NCBI GenBank assembly: GCA_002317575.1
Contig: DCIH01000076.1
Location: 1 to 5,598 of the forward strand
From: Verrucomicrobia bacterium UBA1731
GTDB lineage: Bacteria; Verrucomicrobiota; Kiritimatiellia; RFP12; UBA1067
Length of the DNA: 5,598 nucleotides
Direction: 5' to 3'
In this document: piece after piece, positions 1 through 5,348 of the stretch
Layout: the number at the start of each line of letters is the position of its first letter
Position numbering within the stretch: the stretch's first letter is position 1
Program-made: the position numbers and the translations under genes
Notes under the pieces: model-generated
Told to the model about the DNA's origin: nothing
Databases searched by the model: none
Seen by the model: only the letters and a program-made list of their open reading frames with translations

Positions 1-68
1 CGACCGCCGGCTACGAAGTCTGGCTCGAGGACGCGCTCCCGCTCATCAAAAAGTGCGTCGGCGAATAA
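1..68 (+). CDS. C-terminal end of an unidentified upstream protein
   Basis: The reading frame starting at base 3 is open and ends at TAA (66-68). It gives 21 residues that finish ...EDALPLIKKCVGE. Codons are G/C-rich at the third position, like the real genes downstream, so this is probably a true gene end. The tail has an aromatic and acidic stretch (GYEVWLEDALPLI) that loosely recalls the final helix of some esterase-type alpha/beta hydrolases. This is far too little to assign a family. No terminator hairpin follows the stop. The next gene is probably on the same strand after a gap of about 130 bp. Confidence 0.6.
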   Translation, partial: TAGYEVWLEDALPLIKKCVGE

Positions 69-88
69 AACGCCCCCTCACCAGATAT

Positions 89-94
89 TACAAT
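89..94 (+). promoter_or_regulatory. Possible -10 box (TACAAT) upstream of the 199-aa gene
   Basis: TACAAT differs from TATAAT at one position and lies in a short AT-rich patch just after the upstream stop codon. The preceding bases are TAT, not the TGn of an extended -10, and no good -35 lies 16-18 bp upstream. If it is used, transcription would start near 101 and leave a leader of about 100 nt before the GTG at 202. It is the weakest of the promoter calls in this window. Confidence 0.3.
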
Positions 95-189
95 TCCCGT
101 TGGTAAAACTGTTGCCGGGCGCCCTGTCGACGTGGTATTCTTGTTCGCGTTGCGGGGGATGGTCCTCCGCGCGGGTGCTCGGGAAGGGC

Positions 190-195
190 GGGAGG
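190..195 (+). promoter_or_regulatory. Shine-Dalgarno site GGGAGG that decides the GTG start at 202
   Basis: GGGAGG lies 6 nt before the GTG at 202-204, a good match and spacing. The alternative TTG at 100 has no comparable purine-rich site in front of it. The codons between 100 and 201 (for example GTA, GGA, GGG, AGG) are also unlike the GC3-rich codons after 202. Confidence 0.55.
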
Positions 196-201
196 CGCTT
201 T

Positions 202-801
202 GTGAAACTGCATGTGTTCGACGCGAACGGATTCGGTCTCTATGCCGCGGTGTCGGCTGAAGATATGTCGGCGCCGACGGACCTCGCGCCCTACGCGGAC
301 ATCGAAACGGAGCACGCGGCCGAGGCCGTCGAAATGTTCGCGCTCCGATTGGCGTGTGATGTCGTCAAACGCGTCGGCGGCGTCATGTACCTGAATCTCC
401 GTCCAGAGGAGATTCTCTCGCGGGCGCGTGATTGGCTGTGGTGCGAATTTGGCGATCCGAGTCCCGCGTTCCCCCTCGAGGCGCCCGTTTTGGACTGCGC
501 GATGACGCTCCGGAACCGCGCGAACGGCGCGGTGCTCAAGGTCGACGGCGGGGCGTCGTTCGTCCTTCCGGCCGGTACGCGCGTGAGCGCCGACTACCAG
601 CGCGGCTGCGGGCATTCGCTGTTTCGCGAATGCCACGAGGAGGACGTGTCGCCCGATTTCAGGACGACGCGCGACCTTCGGTGCTTTTCGCTCGCCGACG
701 CGGATTTCTTCGTTAACGGGTTCGCCCCCACGGAGAAAACCCTCGCCTGCTGGCGGAAGGTAGGGCCCGGCGGAGAGGACGCAGGCGCGCCCCGCCCCTG
801 A
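202..801 (+). CDS. Uncharacterised cysteine-containing protein, about 199 aa
   Basis: I do not recognise a family. From GTG 202 the protein starts MKLHVFDANGFGLYAAVSAE, followed by a predicted helical stretch (about residues 36-59), a middle segment rich in Trp and Cys (WLWCEF, about 78-83), and a Gly/Val-rich beta-like part (about 108-130). Seven cysteines are present. Cys136, His138, Cys144 and His145 in RGCGHSLFRECHEE could bind a metal, but this is only a suggestion. There is no signal peptide or membrane segment, so it should be cytoplasmic. Starting instead from TTG 100 would add 34 residues, including a CSRCGGW (CxxC) motif; that form is possible but less favoured. Codon use through most of the gene has high GC3, supporting real coding. 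The last dozen codons are Gly/Pro/Ala-rich and less typical. The stop lies only 48 bp before the next gene, but a promoter-like site in that gap suggests separate expression. Confidence 0.6.
   Translation: MKLHVFDANGFGLYAAVSAEDMSAPTDLAPYADIETEHAAEAVEMFALRLACDVVKRVGGVMYLNLRPEEILSRARDWLWCEFGDPSPAFPLEAPVLDCAMTLRNRANGAVLKVDGGASFVLPAGTRVSADYQRGCGHSLFRECHEEDVSPDFRTTRDLRCFSLADADFFVNGFAPTEKTLACWRKVGPGGEDAGAPRP
611..634 (+). repeat. Perfect 9-bp inverted repeat inside the 199-aa gene
   Basis: GGCATTCGC (611-619) and GCGAATGCC (626-634) are exact reverse complements separated by TGTTTC. The hairpin lies wholly inside the coding region, over the codons for GHSLFREC. No T-run follows, so it is not an intrinsic terminator. 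It could be an mRNA hairpin, a protein-binding dyad or chance. Confidence 0.5.
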
Positions 802-803
802 CC

Positions 804-812
804 TGATACAAT
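804..812 (+). promoter_or_regulatory. Extended -10 promoter (TGATACAAT) for the esterase/glycosidase gene
   Basis: The bases read TG-A-TACAAT, matching the extended -10 pattern TGnTATAAT with one mismatch. There is no good -35 hexamer, which is normal for extended -10 promoters. The predicted start point is about 819-820, giving a leader of roughly 30 nt that carries the ribosome-binding site. The element begins just 3 bp after the upstream stop codon. Confidence 0.5.
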
Positions 813-838
813 ATGCGCGAATGACGAAGCGTTTGGCC

Positions 839-844
839 AAGGAG
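839..844 (+). promoter_or_regulatory. Shine-Dalgarno site AAGGAG for the ATG at 850
   Basis: AAGGAG sits 5 nt before ATG 850. This near-consensus site, together with the signal peptide that starts at this ATG, fixes the start of the 886-aa protein. Confidence 0.8.
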
Positions 845-849
845 TTGCG

Positions 850-3510
850 ATGAATGTGAAGACGGTGTTGCTGTTCGCGGTTGCGGCGGCGGTTGGTTTT
901 GTTTTTGCGGCGACGCCCGTGCAGTGGGATCTCGACGAACTCGGCACGGCGCCAAAGGTGTTCGAATCGGGCTATCCCGAGAAGGACGGCGTGAAGTCGC
1001 TCTTCTTCGAGGGCGTGCCGTACGCGGGCAAGCCCACGCGCGTCTTCGCGTATCTGGCCATGCCGAAGGTCGCGCCCGGCAAGAAGGTGCCGGGCATGGT
1101 GCTCGTCCACGGCGGCCTCGGCAGCGCGTTCCGCCGCTGGGCGAAGTTCTGGGCGGAACAGGGCTACGCCGCGATTTCGATGGACACGTGCGGCTGCGTG
1201 AGCGGCAACGAGTTCGGCAATGAGCAGTCGGGTCACAAACGCCACGACTGGGCGGGTCCCGCCGGCTGGGGCGGCTTCGCCGAGGTCGACAAGCCCGTCG
1301 CCGACCAGTGGACGTACCACGCGGTCGCCGCCGTGATCCGCGCGAACTCGCTCCTCCGCTCGCTCCCCGAGGTCGACCCGAACCGCATCGGCCTCACGGG
1401 CGTTTCGTGGGGCGGCATCCTCACCTGCGTCGCGGCGGGCGTCGACAAGCGCTTCGAATTCGCCGCGCCCGTCTACGGCTGCGGTTATCTCGACGAGGAT
1501 TCGGCTTGGATCCCCAAGAAGGGCGGCACGTGCGACTACACGCCCGAGCAGTTCAGGAAATGGGCGTCGCTTTTCGATCCGCGGCACTATCTCGCCGGCG
1601 CGACGGCGACGTTCCTCTGGATCGACGGCTCGAACGACCACTTCTTCCCGCTGCCCTCGCTGCAGAAGTCGGTCGCGACGCCCAAGACGCCGTACTACCG
1701 CGCGACGCGCGTCCGCATGCCTCACAACCACAGCGCGGTCTCCGAGTATCCGCAGGAGCTCGTGGACTTCGCCGCGTTCCGCCTCAAGCCGGGCGTGCGC
1801 AAGGGCGGTTATCCGTTCGTCCGCGAATGCGACGAGGAGGGCGGCGAGGTGAGTGTCGGCTACGACAATGGCGGCGACGAGGTCGTCCGCGCCGAGCTCG
1901 AGTGGACGTCGGGCCGCGGCGAATGGGAGAAGCGCACCTGGCAGTCGCAGGAGATGGCGATCGAACCGACCCTCGCGGAGGCCGTGGCTGAGCTGCCGGA
2001 TGAGGCCGTCGCCTGGTATGTCAACTTCTTCACGGCGGACGGCAAGTGCTTCTCGGGCGAACTGAACGAGCGCACGCCGGAGGAAGTCACGGCGCTCAAG
2101 GCCTTGCGTGCGGCGCGTTCGAAGGTCGTTGCCGATGTGCATGGACTGTCGGGCGTGGACTTCTCGAAGAAGGCGCGCGACATCCGTCCCGCGCTCCACT
2201 CCTCGGGCTGGTCGCCGCGCGTCTATCCGCGCCTCCTCGTGAACGACGATGCGGCCGTCAAGGCGCTCCGGATGACCTACACGCGCACGCACGACTGGGC
2301 GCTTGTCAATTCGGGACAGCGCATGGTCGACACGTGCCGCATCTTCCCGCTCATGCACCTCGACGCGAAGGATCCGAAGAACTACGTGTTCGGTCCCACG
2401 GACGAGGCGCTTCGGCTCGCGCGCAACGTCGGGCTCAAGATCATGTACCGGCTCGGCGAGTCAATCGAACACACGGAGGGCGTCCACTTCAACGTGCGCG
2501 TCCCCGACGACTACGAGAAGTACGCCGAGGTGATGGCCGGCATCGTGCGTCATTACAACCGCGGCTGGGCGAACGGCTACCACTGGAACATCGAGTACTG
2601 GAACTTCTGGGAGGAGCCGGACGGCATCAGCAACCTGTGGTGCCTGCCCGGTCCCGAGGGCGCGGACGCGGCGGGGATGCGCAAGCGCTTCATTCGGCTG
2701 TTCGTGACGGTGATGAAGCGTCTCAAGGCGGAGTTTCCCGAGATCAAATTCGGCGGTCCTGCGCTCATCAGCTGTGACCTCGCGTACTTCCGCGAGATGA
2801 TCGAGGCGTGCGCGAAGGAGGGACTCAAGCCTGACTTCATTTCGTGGGACAGCTACGGACAGAATCCGCACAAGCTCGTCCGCGACGCCCGCAAGGCGCG
2901 GCGGCTCTTGGACGAACTGGGCTGTCCGAAGACAGAGGTCGTCCTCGCCGAGTGGCACTATCTTGTCTCCTGGACGGGCATCCACGGCAAGAACGCGACA
3001 CCCGAGCAGGTGCGCGCCGCGAAATACGGGCCGACGGGCATCAACCAGATCGATTCCGCGTGCTACGCGCTGACCGCGCTCTCGCTCTTCCAGTCCTCGC
3101 CGTTCGATCAGGCCTACTACTACGGCTGCTCGCACACCGGAGACTGGGGCTATCTCGACGACGACAAGGCGTTCAACAAGCCCTATCGCGCGCTCTGCGC
3201 GTTCGGCGACATCGTGGGCGACCACCGGGAGCTCTGCGAGACGGTGTCCGCCCGGCGGAACGTGACCATGCTCGCGGCGCGTTCCGCCGACGCGAAGCGC
3301 AAGACGCTGCTGGTGACGGACTACCGCGGACAGGAGATGACGCTCGAAGTCGCGGTGAAGGGCGTTCCCGCCGATGCGCCGGTGACGGTGAAGCGGCTCG
3401 ACCACGCGCACGCCGATTGGCACGAAATTCCAACGGTCTGGAAGGACGGCAAGCTCGTGCTCAAAAAGGCGACTGCCGGTTCCGCTGCGTTTTTGGCGAC
3501 GTTCCTGTGA
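850..3510 (+). CDS. Secreted acetylxylan-esterase-like / GH39-like glycosidase fusion, 886 aa
   Basis: Probably a two-enzyme exported protein acting on acylated plant or algal polysaccharide. Residues 1-20 look like a Sec signal peptide (hydrophobic core, cleavage likely after VFA20), with no lipobox cysteine. Residues about 25-315 form an alpha/beta hydrolase of the acetylxylan-esterase/dienelactone-hydrolase type: HGG oxyanion region at 87-89, nucleophile Ser186 in GVSWGG, probable Asp263 in GSNDHFFP, and probable His292 or His294 in MPHNH. Residues about 320-410 look like the small beta domain that follows such esterases. After a linker, about 436-886 resembles family GH39 (clan GH-A barrel plus C-terminal beta domain). 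It carries RTHDWALVNSGQRMVDT at 479-495, putative acid/base Glu589 in YWNFWEEPD and putative nucleophile Glu701 in VVLAEWH. The residue before the acid/base is Glu588, where clan GH-A normally has Asn. Exact substrates cannot be read from sequence; xylan or an arabinose-containing glycan are guesses. Confidence 0.85.
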   Translation: MNVKTVLLFAVAAAVGFVFAATPVQWDLDELGTAPKVFESGYPEKDGVKSLFFEGVPYAGKPTRVFAYLAMPKVAPGKKVPGMVLVHGGLGSAFRRWAKFWAEQGYAAISMDTCGCVSGNEFGNEQSGHKRHDWAGPAGWGGFAEVDKPVADQWTYHAVAAVIRANSLLRSLPEVDPNRIGLTGVSWGGILTCVAAGVDKRFEFAAPVYGCGYLDEDSAWIPKKGGTCDYTPEQFRKWASLFDPRHYLAGATATFLWIDGSNDHFFPLPSLQKSVATPKTPYYRATRVRMPHNHSAVSEYPQELVDFAAFRLKPGVRKGGYPFVRECDEEGGEVSVGYDNGGDEVVRAELEWTSGRGEWEKRTWQSQEMAIEPTLAEAVAELPDEAVAWYVNFFTADGKCFSGELNERTPEEVTALKALRAARSKVVADVHGLSGVDFSKKARDIRPALHSSGWSPRVYPRLLVNDDAAVKALRMTYTRTHDWALVNSGQRMVDTCRIFPLMHLDAKDPKNYVFGPTDEALRLARNVGLKIMYRLGESIEHTEGVHFNVRVPDDYEKYAEVMAGIVRHYNRGWANGYHWNIEYWNFWEEPDGISNLWCLPGPEGADAAGMRKRFIRLFVTVMKRLKAEFPEIKFGGPALISCDLAYFREMIEACAKEGLKPDFISWDSYGQNPHKLVRDARKARRLLDELGCPKTEVVLAEWHYLVSWTGIHGKNATPEQVRAAKYGPTGINQIDSACYALTALSLFQSSPFDQAYYYGCSHTGDWGYLDDDKAFNKPYRALCAFGDIVGDHRELCETVSARRNVTMLAARSADAKRKTLLVTDYRGQEMTLEVAVKGVPADAPVTVKRLDHAHADWHEIPTVWKDGKLVLKKATAGSAAFLATFL

Positions 3511-3573
3511 GCGCGGGTCGAGCGTCCGAGGATCAGGTACACCCCGATGGTGTCAGCGGCGGAATGATGGAGA

Positions 3574-3582
3574 TGAAATAAT
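3574..3582 (+). promoter_or_regulatory. Possible extended -10 (TGAAATAAT) for the 379-aa gene
   Basis: TG-A-AATAAT fits TGnTATAAT with one mismatch and lies in the AT-rich stretch that precedes the gene. No convincing -35 is present. A start point near 3589 would give a leader of about 63 nt containing the palindrome at 3609-3622. An alternative weak promoter would be TTGTAA (3585-3590) with GTATTC (3609-3614) at an 18-bp spacing. Confidence 0.3.
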
Positions 3583-3608
3583 CTTTGTAACTTTCATCAC
3601 TGTTGTAC

Positions 3609-3622
3609 GTATTCCCGAATAC
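3609..3622 (+). repeat. Palindrome GTATTC-CC-GAATAC in the leader of the 379-aa gene
   Basis: Two perfect 6-bp arms are separated by CC. A broader dyad, TTGTA (3603-3607) and TACAA (3620-3624), overlaps it. The position, 31 bp before the GTG start and beside or overlapping the candidate promoters, suits an operator bound by a dimeric regulator. A 2-nt loop is too tight for a good RNA hairpin, which favours a DNA-binding role if it has one. There is no matching regulator gene in the window. Confidence 0.4.
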
Positions 3623-3641
3623 AAGACACTAACACATCAAA

Positions 3642-3647
3642 AAGGAA
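3642..3647 (+). promoter_or_regulatory. Shine-Dalgarno site AAGGAA for the GTG at 3653
   Basis: AAGGAA lies 5 nt before GTG 3653. It supports this non-ATG start, and no in-frame ATG nearby has a better site (the first internal Met is residue 11). Confidence 0.7.
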
Positions 3648-3652
3648 TTATC

Positions 3653-4792
3653 GTGAGCATCTCACTGCAAACATTTCGCCAAATGGCCCTTGATGCCATG
3701 CAGCATGACCCGTCTGGCGATACCGTCATCAGATTGGACAGCGATAAAACCGGTTTGAGAGCCCACAAATGGACGCCGCTCGGGCAGCGTTCGTCGGCCG
3801 AAAAGCACGACAACCTGGCCGTTCGTCAGGCACTTGTGCAGGCGTTCAAGAACGAAGTCGGCGACTTGAAGTTCAATAAAAAACTCGAGGATACGCTCAA
3901 GATCTACGATTTCAAGATCAACGATAACGGCGAGGTGACGAGCAAACGCCCGCTGACGGCGCGCCGGATTATCGCACTGACCGACATGATCAACAATCTC
4001 TCCGAGGCGGAGAAGGACAGTTTCTCCAAATTGAACGAGAAAACAAAGGGGTGGGGCGGAAACATCAGGATAACCGACAAGATCACATTGGCAAAGGAAT
4101 TGGCGAAGCCCGAATCCAAAGAATTCCAGGGGCTCACGAAACTGAAGATGCATCATGCGCTGATCGGGCTCGACACGCTCTCGAAACTGCGTGAGAACCC
4201 CCCGAAGCTGATGAAATTCGGTGCCCCCCTGACGCGCTTGAAGGCATTCGCGAAGCAGATCGGCGAACGTGTCGGTTCGTCGTTCCGCGATATCTGCAAC
4301 GAATCGAACAACTACATCAACGAACAGAAACTCGCCGAGGCAGAAAACCGTCCGTCGAATGCCGTGAAGACGAAGAATATCGAGCGTTTCGGCGAACACG
4401 ACTACGGCGGCGACGACGTGATAAGCATCATGCGTTCCGTGGTGATGGTTTTGCTTGCCGAAAACCAGGATCTGAAGGAACTTTGCGACTCGCTGGACAA
4501 GAAGGCCTTCAATACCATGATGGAGGACTTCAGTGTCAACGACCTCGACCAAGCCGATCAGAAGGCGGCTTATGCCGATGCTGACTTCCAAACAGCGGAG
4601 GAGAATTATCTTGATGTAAAGGAAGGGCGCAAGGCGGGCGACCTCGACGCCCTCAAGGCGAAGTTGGATACAGCCGAGGTCAAGTACGCGCAATGCGCGA
4701 AGAACCGCAATGCGCTCATGGCCGAGGCAGACGTGTACAGTACCATTGCGCGTATTATCTCCGGTGGCAAGGCCGTGTTCGACGATATTTGA
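3653..4792 (+). CDS. Uncharacterised 379-aa helical soluble protein
   Basis: Function unknown. It has no signal peptide and no membrane segment. The N-terminal 20 residues (MSISLQTFRQMALDAMQHDP) form an amphipathic helix candidate. Residues about 45-106 hold a charged helical segment ending in KRPLTARRI (98-106). From memory, unchecked, similar K-P-L-T-A-R-R-I motifs occur in large uncharacterised protein families of gut bacteria. Residues 160-270 are helix-rich with a hydrophobic patch (ISIMRSVVMVLLAE, 257-270). Residues about 298-355 are Ala/Asp/Glu/Lys-rich with coiled-coil character, probably a helical hairpin. Base composition by eye is near 50-55% GC, clearly below both neighbours, with many AAA and GAA codons; this suggests recent acquisition or an unusual expression class. 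It has its own leader and appears to be a single-gene unit ended by the hairpin near 4888. A secreted effector or a structural/adaptor protein are both possible guesses; no enzyme motif is visible. Confidence 0.8.
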   Translation: MSISLQTFRQMALDAMQHDPSGDTVIRLDSDKTGLRAHKWTPLGQRSSAEKHDNLAVRQALVQAFKNEVGDLKFNKKLEDTLKIYDFKINDNGEVTSKRPLTARRIIALTDMINNLSEAEKDSFSKLNEKTKGWGGNIRITDKITLAKELAKPESKEFQGLTKLKMHHALIGLDTLSKLRENPPKLMKFGAPLTRLKAFAKQIGERVGSSFRDICNESNNYINEQKLAEAENRPSNAVKTKNIERFGEHDYGGDDVISIMRSVVMVLLAENQDLKELCDSLDKKAFNTMMEDFSVNDLDQADQKAAYADADFQTAEENYLDVKEGRKAGDLDALKAKLDTAEVKYAQCAKNRNALMAEADVYSTIARIISGGKAVFDDI

Positions 4793-4796
4793 TGAT

Positions 4797-4820
4797 TCCC
4801 CGTGCGGGGATATCCCCCGC
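4797..4820 (+). repeat. Two overlapping, mutually exclusive hairpins after the stop codon
   Basis: TCCCC (4797-4801) can pair with GGGGA (4806-4810). Alternatively GGGG (4806-4809) can pair with CCCC (4814-4817) in the perfect palindrome GGGGATATCCCC, extended by GC/GC around one bulged C. The same G-run serves both. No T-run follows, so neither is a standard intrinsic terminator. The element begins 4 nt after the TGA and may protect the mRNA 3' end. Confidence 0.4.
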
Positions 4821-4868
4821 CGGGCGTGTCGCGTTCAAAATCCAGGTGCCCTCGCCGCTTCATTTCCC

Positions 4869-4883
4869 TGGCGGTTGTCGCCA
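4869..4883 (+). repeat. Short hairpin TGGCG/CGCCA
   Basis: TGGCG (4869-4873) pairs with CGCCA (4879-4883), with a possible G-U pair below the loop. It lies 4 nt before the terminator-like hairpin, so the two would stack in tandem on a plus-strand transcript. The stem is only 5 bp and could be chance. Confidence 0.3.
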
Positions 4884-4887
4884 TCTT

Positions 4888-4911
4888 GAAAAGGCCATGT
4901 GCCTTTTCTTT
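4888..4911 (+). terminator. Likely intrinsic terminator after the 379-aa gene
   Basis: GAAAAGGC (4888-4895) and GCCTTTTC (4901-4908) form a perfect 8-bp stem around the loop CATGT, followed by TTT. The A-tract on the left and T-tract on the right make it symmetrical, so it could work in both directions. The GC core is only 3 bp, so efficiency may be modest. It lies about 95 nt after the stop codon and would insulate the gatC promoter from upstream transcription. Confidence 0.55.
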
Positions 4912-4937
4912 GCGGCAGGCCAGAAAACGCTAGATGA

Positions 4938-4960
4938 CGGTCCGAGCTTGTGACGGACTG
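4938..4960 (+). repeat. Hairpin upstream of the gatC promoter
   Basis: CGGTCCG (4938-4944) pairs with CGGACTG (4954-4960): seven pairs including one G-U, with a 9-nt loop. It lies about 50 bp upstream of the gatC -10 box. It might be an operator-like dyad or part of a transcript reading through from upstream. No function is evident. Confidence 0.35.
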
Positions 4961-4988
4961 CGGCGGTAAAACTCCAGGCACTTTGCGC

Positions 4989-5017
4989 TTCATTCGGGGG
5001 CGTAAAAGTGCTATAAT
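4989..5017 (+). promoter_or_regulatory. gatC promoter: TTCATT, 17 bp, TGC-TATAAT
   Basis: A perfect TATAAT (5012-5017) is preceded by TGC, making a consensus extended -10. A weak -35 (TTCATT, 4989-4994) lies exactly 17 bp upstream. The expected start point, 7 bp after the -10, is 5024-5025, which is the A of the gatC ATG. A leaderless transcript is therefore predicted. This is the strongest promoter in the window. Confidence 0.7.
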
Positions 5018-5024
5018 GTGACTC

Positions 5025-5324
5025 ATGAGCAGTCAAAAGATAGATGTCGGGTACGTGGCCGAATTGGCGCGTCTCGAATTGACGGACGACGAGAAGAAAC
5101 TTTTTCAGGGGCAACTCGAGAACATCGTCCGGTACGTGGAGAAGATTTCCGAGGTTGATGTCGCGGACGTGCCGCCCACGATGCACGGGCGTGAAATCGT
5201 CAACGCCTTCCGCGAAGACGAGGTGCGTCCTTCGATGGACCGCGAAGCGGCGCTTGCGAACGCGCCCGCCCGCACGGGCGACGAATTCATGCTGCCGAAG
5301 ATCGTCGAAGGCGCCGAAAGCTGA
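5025..5324 (+). CDS. gatC: Aspartyl/glutamyl-tRNA amidotransferase subunit C
   Basis: GatC is the small scaffold subunit of the GatCAB complex, which converts Glu-tRNA(Gln) and/or Asp-tRNA(Asn) to the amidated forms in the cytoplasm. It stabilises the fold of GatA and links it to GatB. The 99-aa length is typical. Family landmarks are present in order: VAELARLELTDDEKKLF (11-27), YVEKISEVDVADVPPT (37-52), FREDEVRPS (62-70) and ALANAPARTGDEFMLPKIVE (76-95). The ATG at 5025 is well fixed: TGA lies in frame at 5019-5021, and the next in-frame GTG (codon 11) would remove conserved residues. No Shine-Dalgarno sequence precedes it, in keeping with the predicted leaderless mRNA. gatA follows after 24 bp in the same operon. 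Confidence 0.95.
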   Translation: MSSQKIDVGYVAELARLELTDDEKKLFQGQLENIVRYVEKISEVDVADVPPTMHGREIVNAFREDEVRPSMDREAALANAPARTGDEFMLPKIVEGAES

Positions 5325-5348
5325 GCGCGGTGATTTGGGGAACACGAC

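Noticed and set aside
88..2358. Minus-strand open frame of 756 codons
   Set aside because: It lies opposite two plus-strand genes and their promoter gap, and its product is a low-complexity Arg/Ala/Glu/Val-rich sequence with no motif. In GC-rich DNA the antisense frame of a real gene rarely meets stop codons. The plus-strand genes have ribosome-binding sites, a signal peptide and catalytic motifs.
2461..3423. Minus-strand open frame of 320 codons opposite the glycosidase domain
   Set aside because: It has the same antisense GC artefact composition and is contradicted by the clear GH39-like motifs on the plus strand.
3539..3553. Hairpin ACACC-CCGAT-GGTGT after the glycosidase gene as a terminator
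   Set aside because: The stem is only 5 bp and has no following T-run. It is insufficient to call a terminator.
1308..3581. Other plus-strand open frames (1308-1991, 2046-2777, 2844-3581)
   Set aside because: They are out-of-frame readings of the esterase/glycosidase gene with Arg/Gly-rich products. The main frame is intact, so they are not evidence of a frameshift.
3564..3581. Tiny frame ATGATGGAGATGAAATAA (MMEMK) before the 379-aa gene
   Set aside because: At five codons it is too short to support as a leader peptide, and it overlaps the candidate promoter, so it is probably not transcribed from its own start.
3662..4693. Minus-strand open frame of 343 codons opposite the 379-aa gene
   Set aside because: It is more intriguing because local GC is lower, but its Leu/Val/Arg-rich product has no recognisable motif and no ribosome-binding site was identified. 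The plus-strand gene has a good ribosome-binding site, a leader and a terminator.
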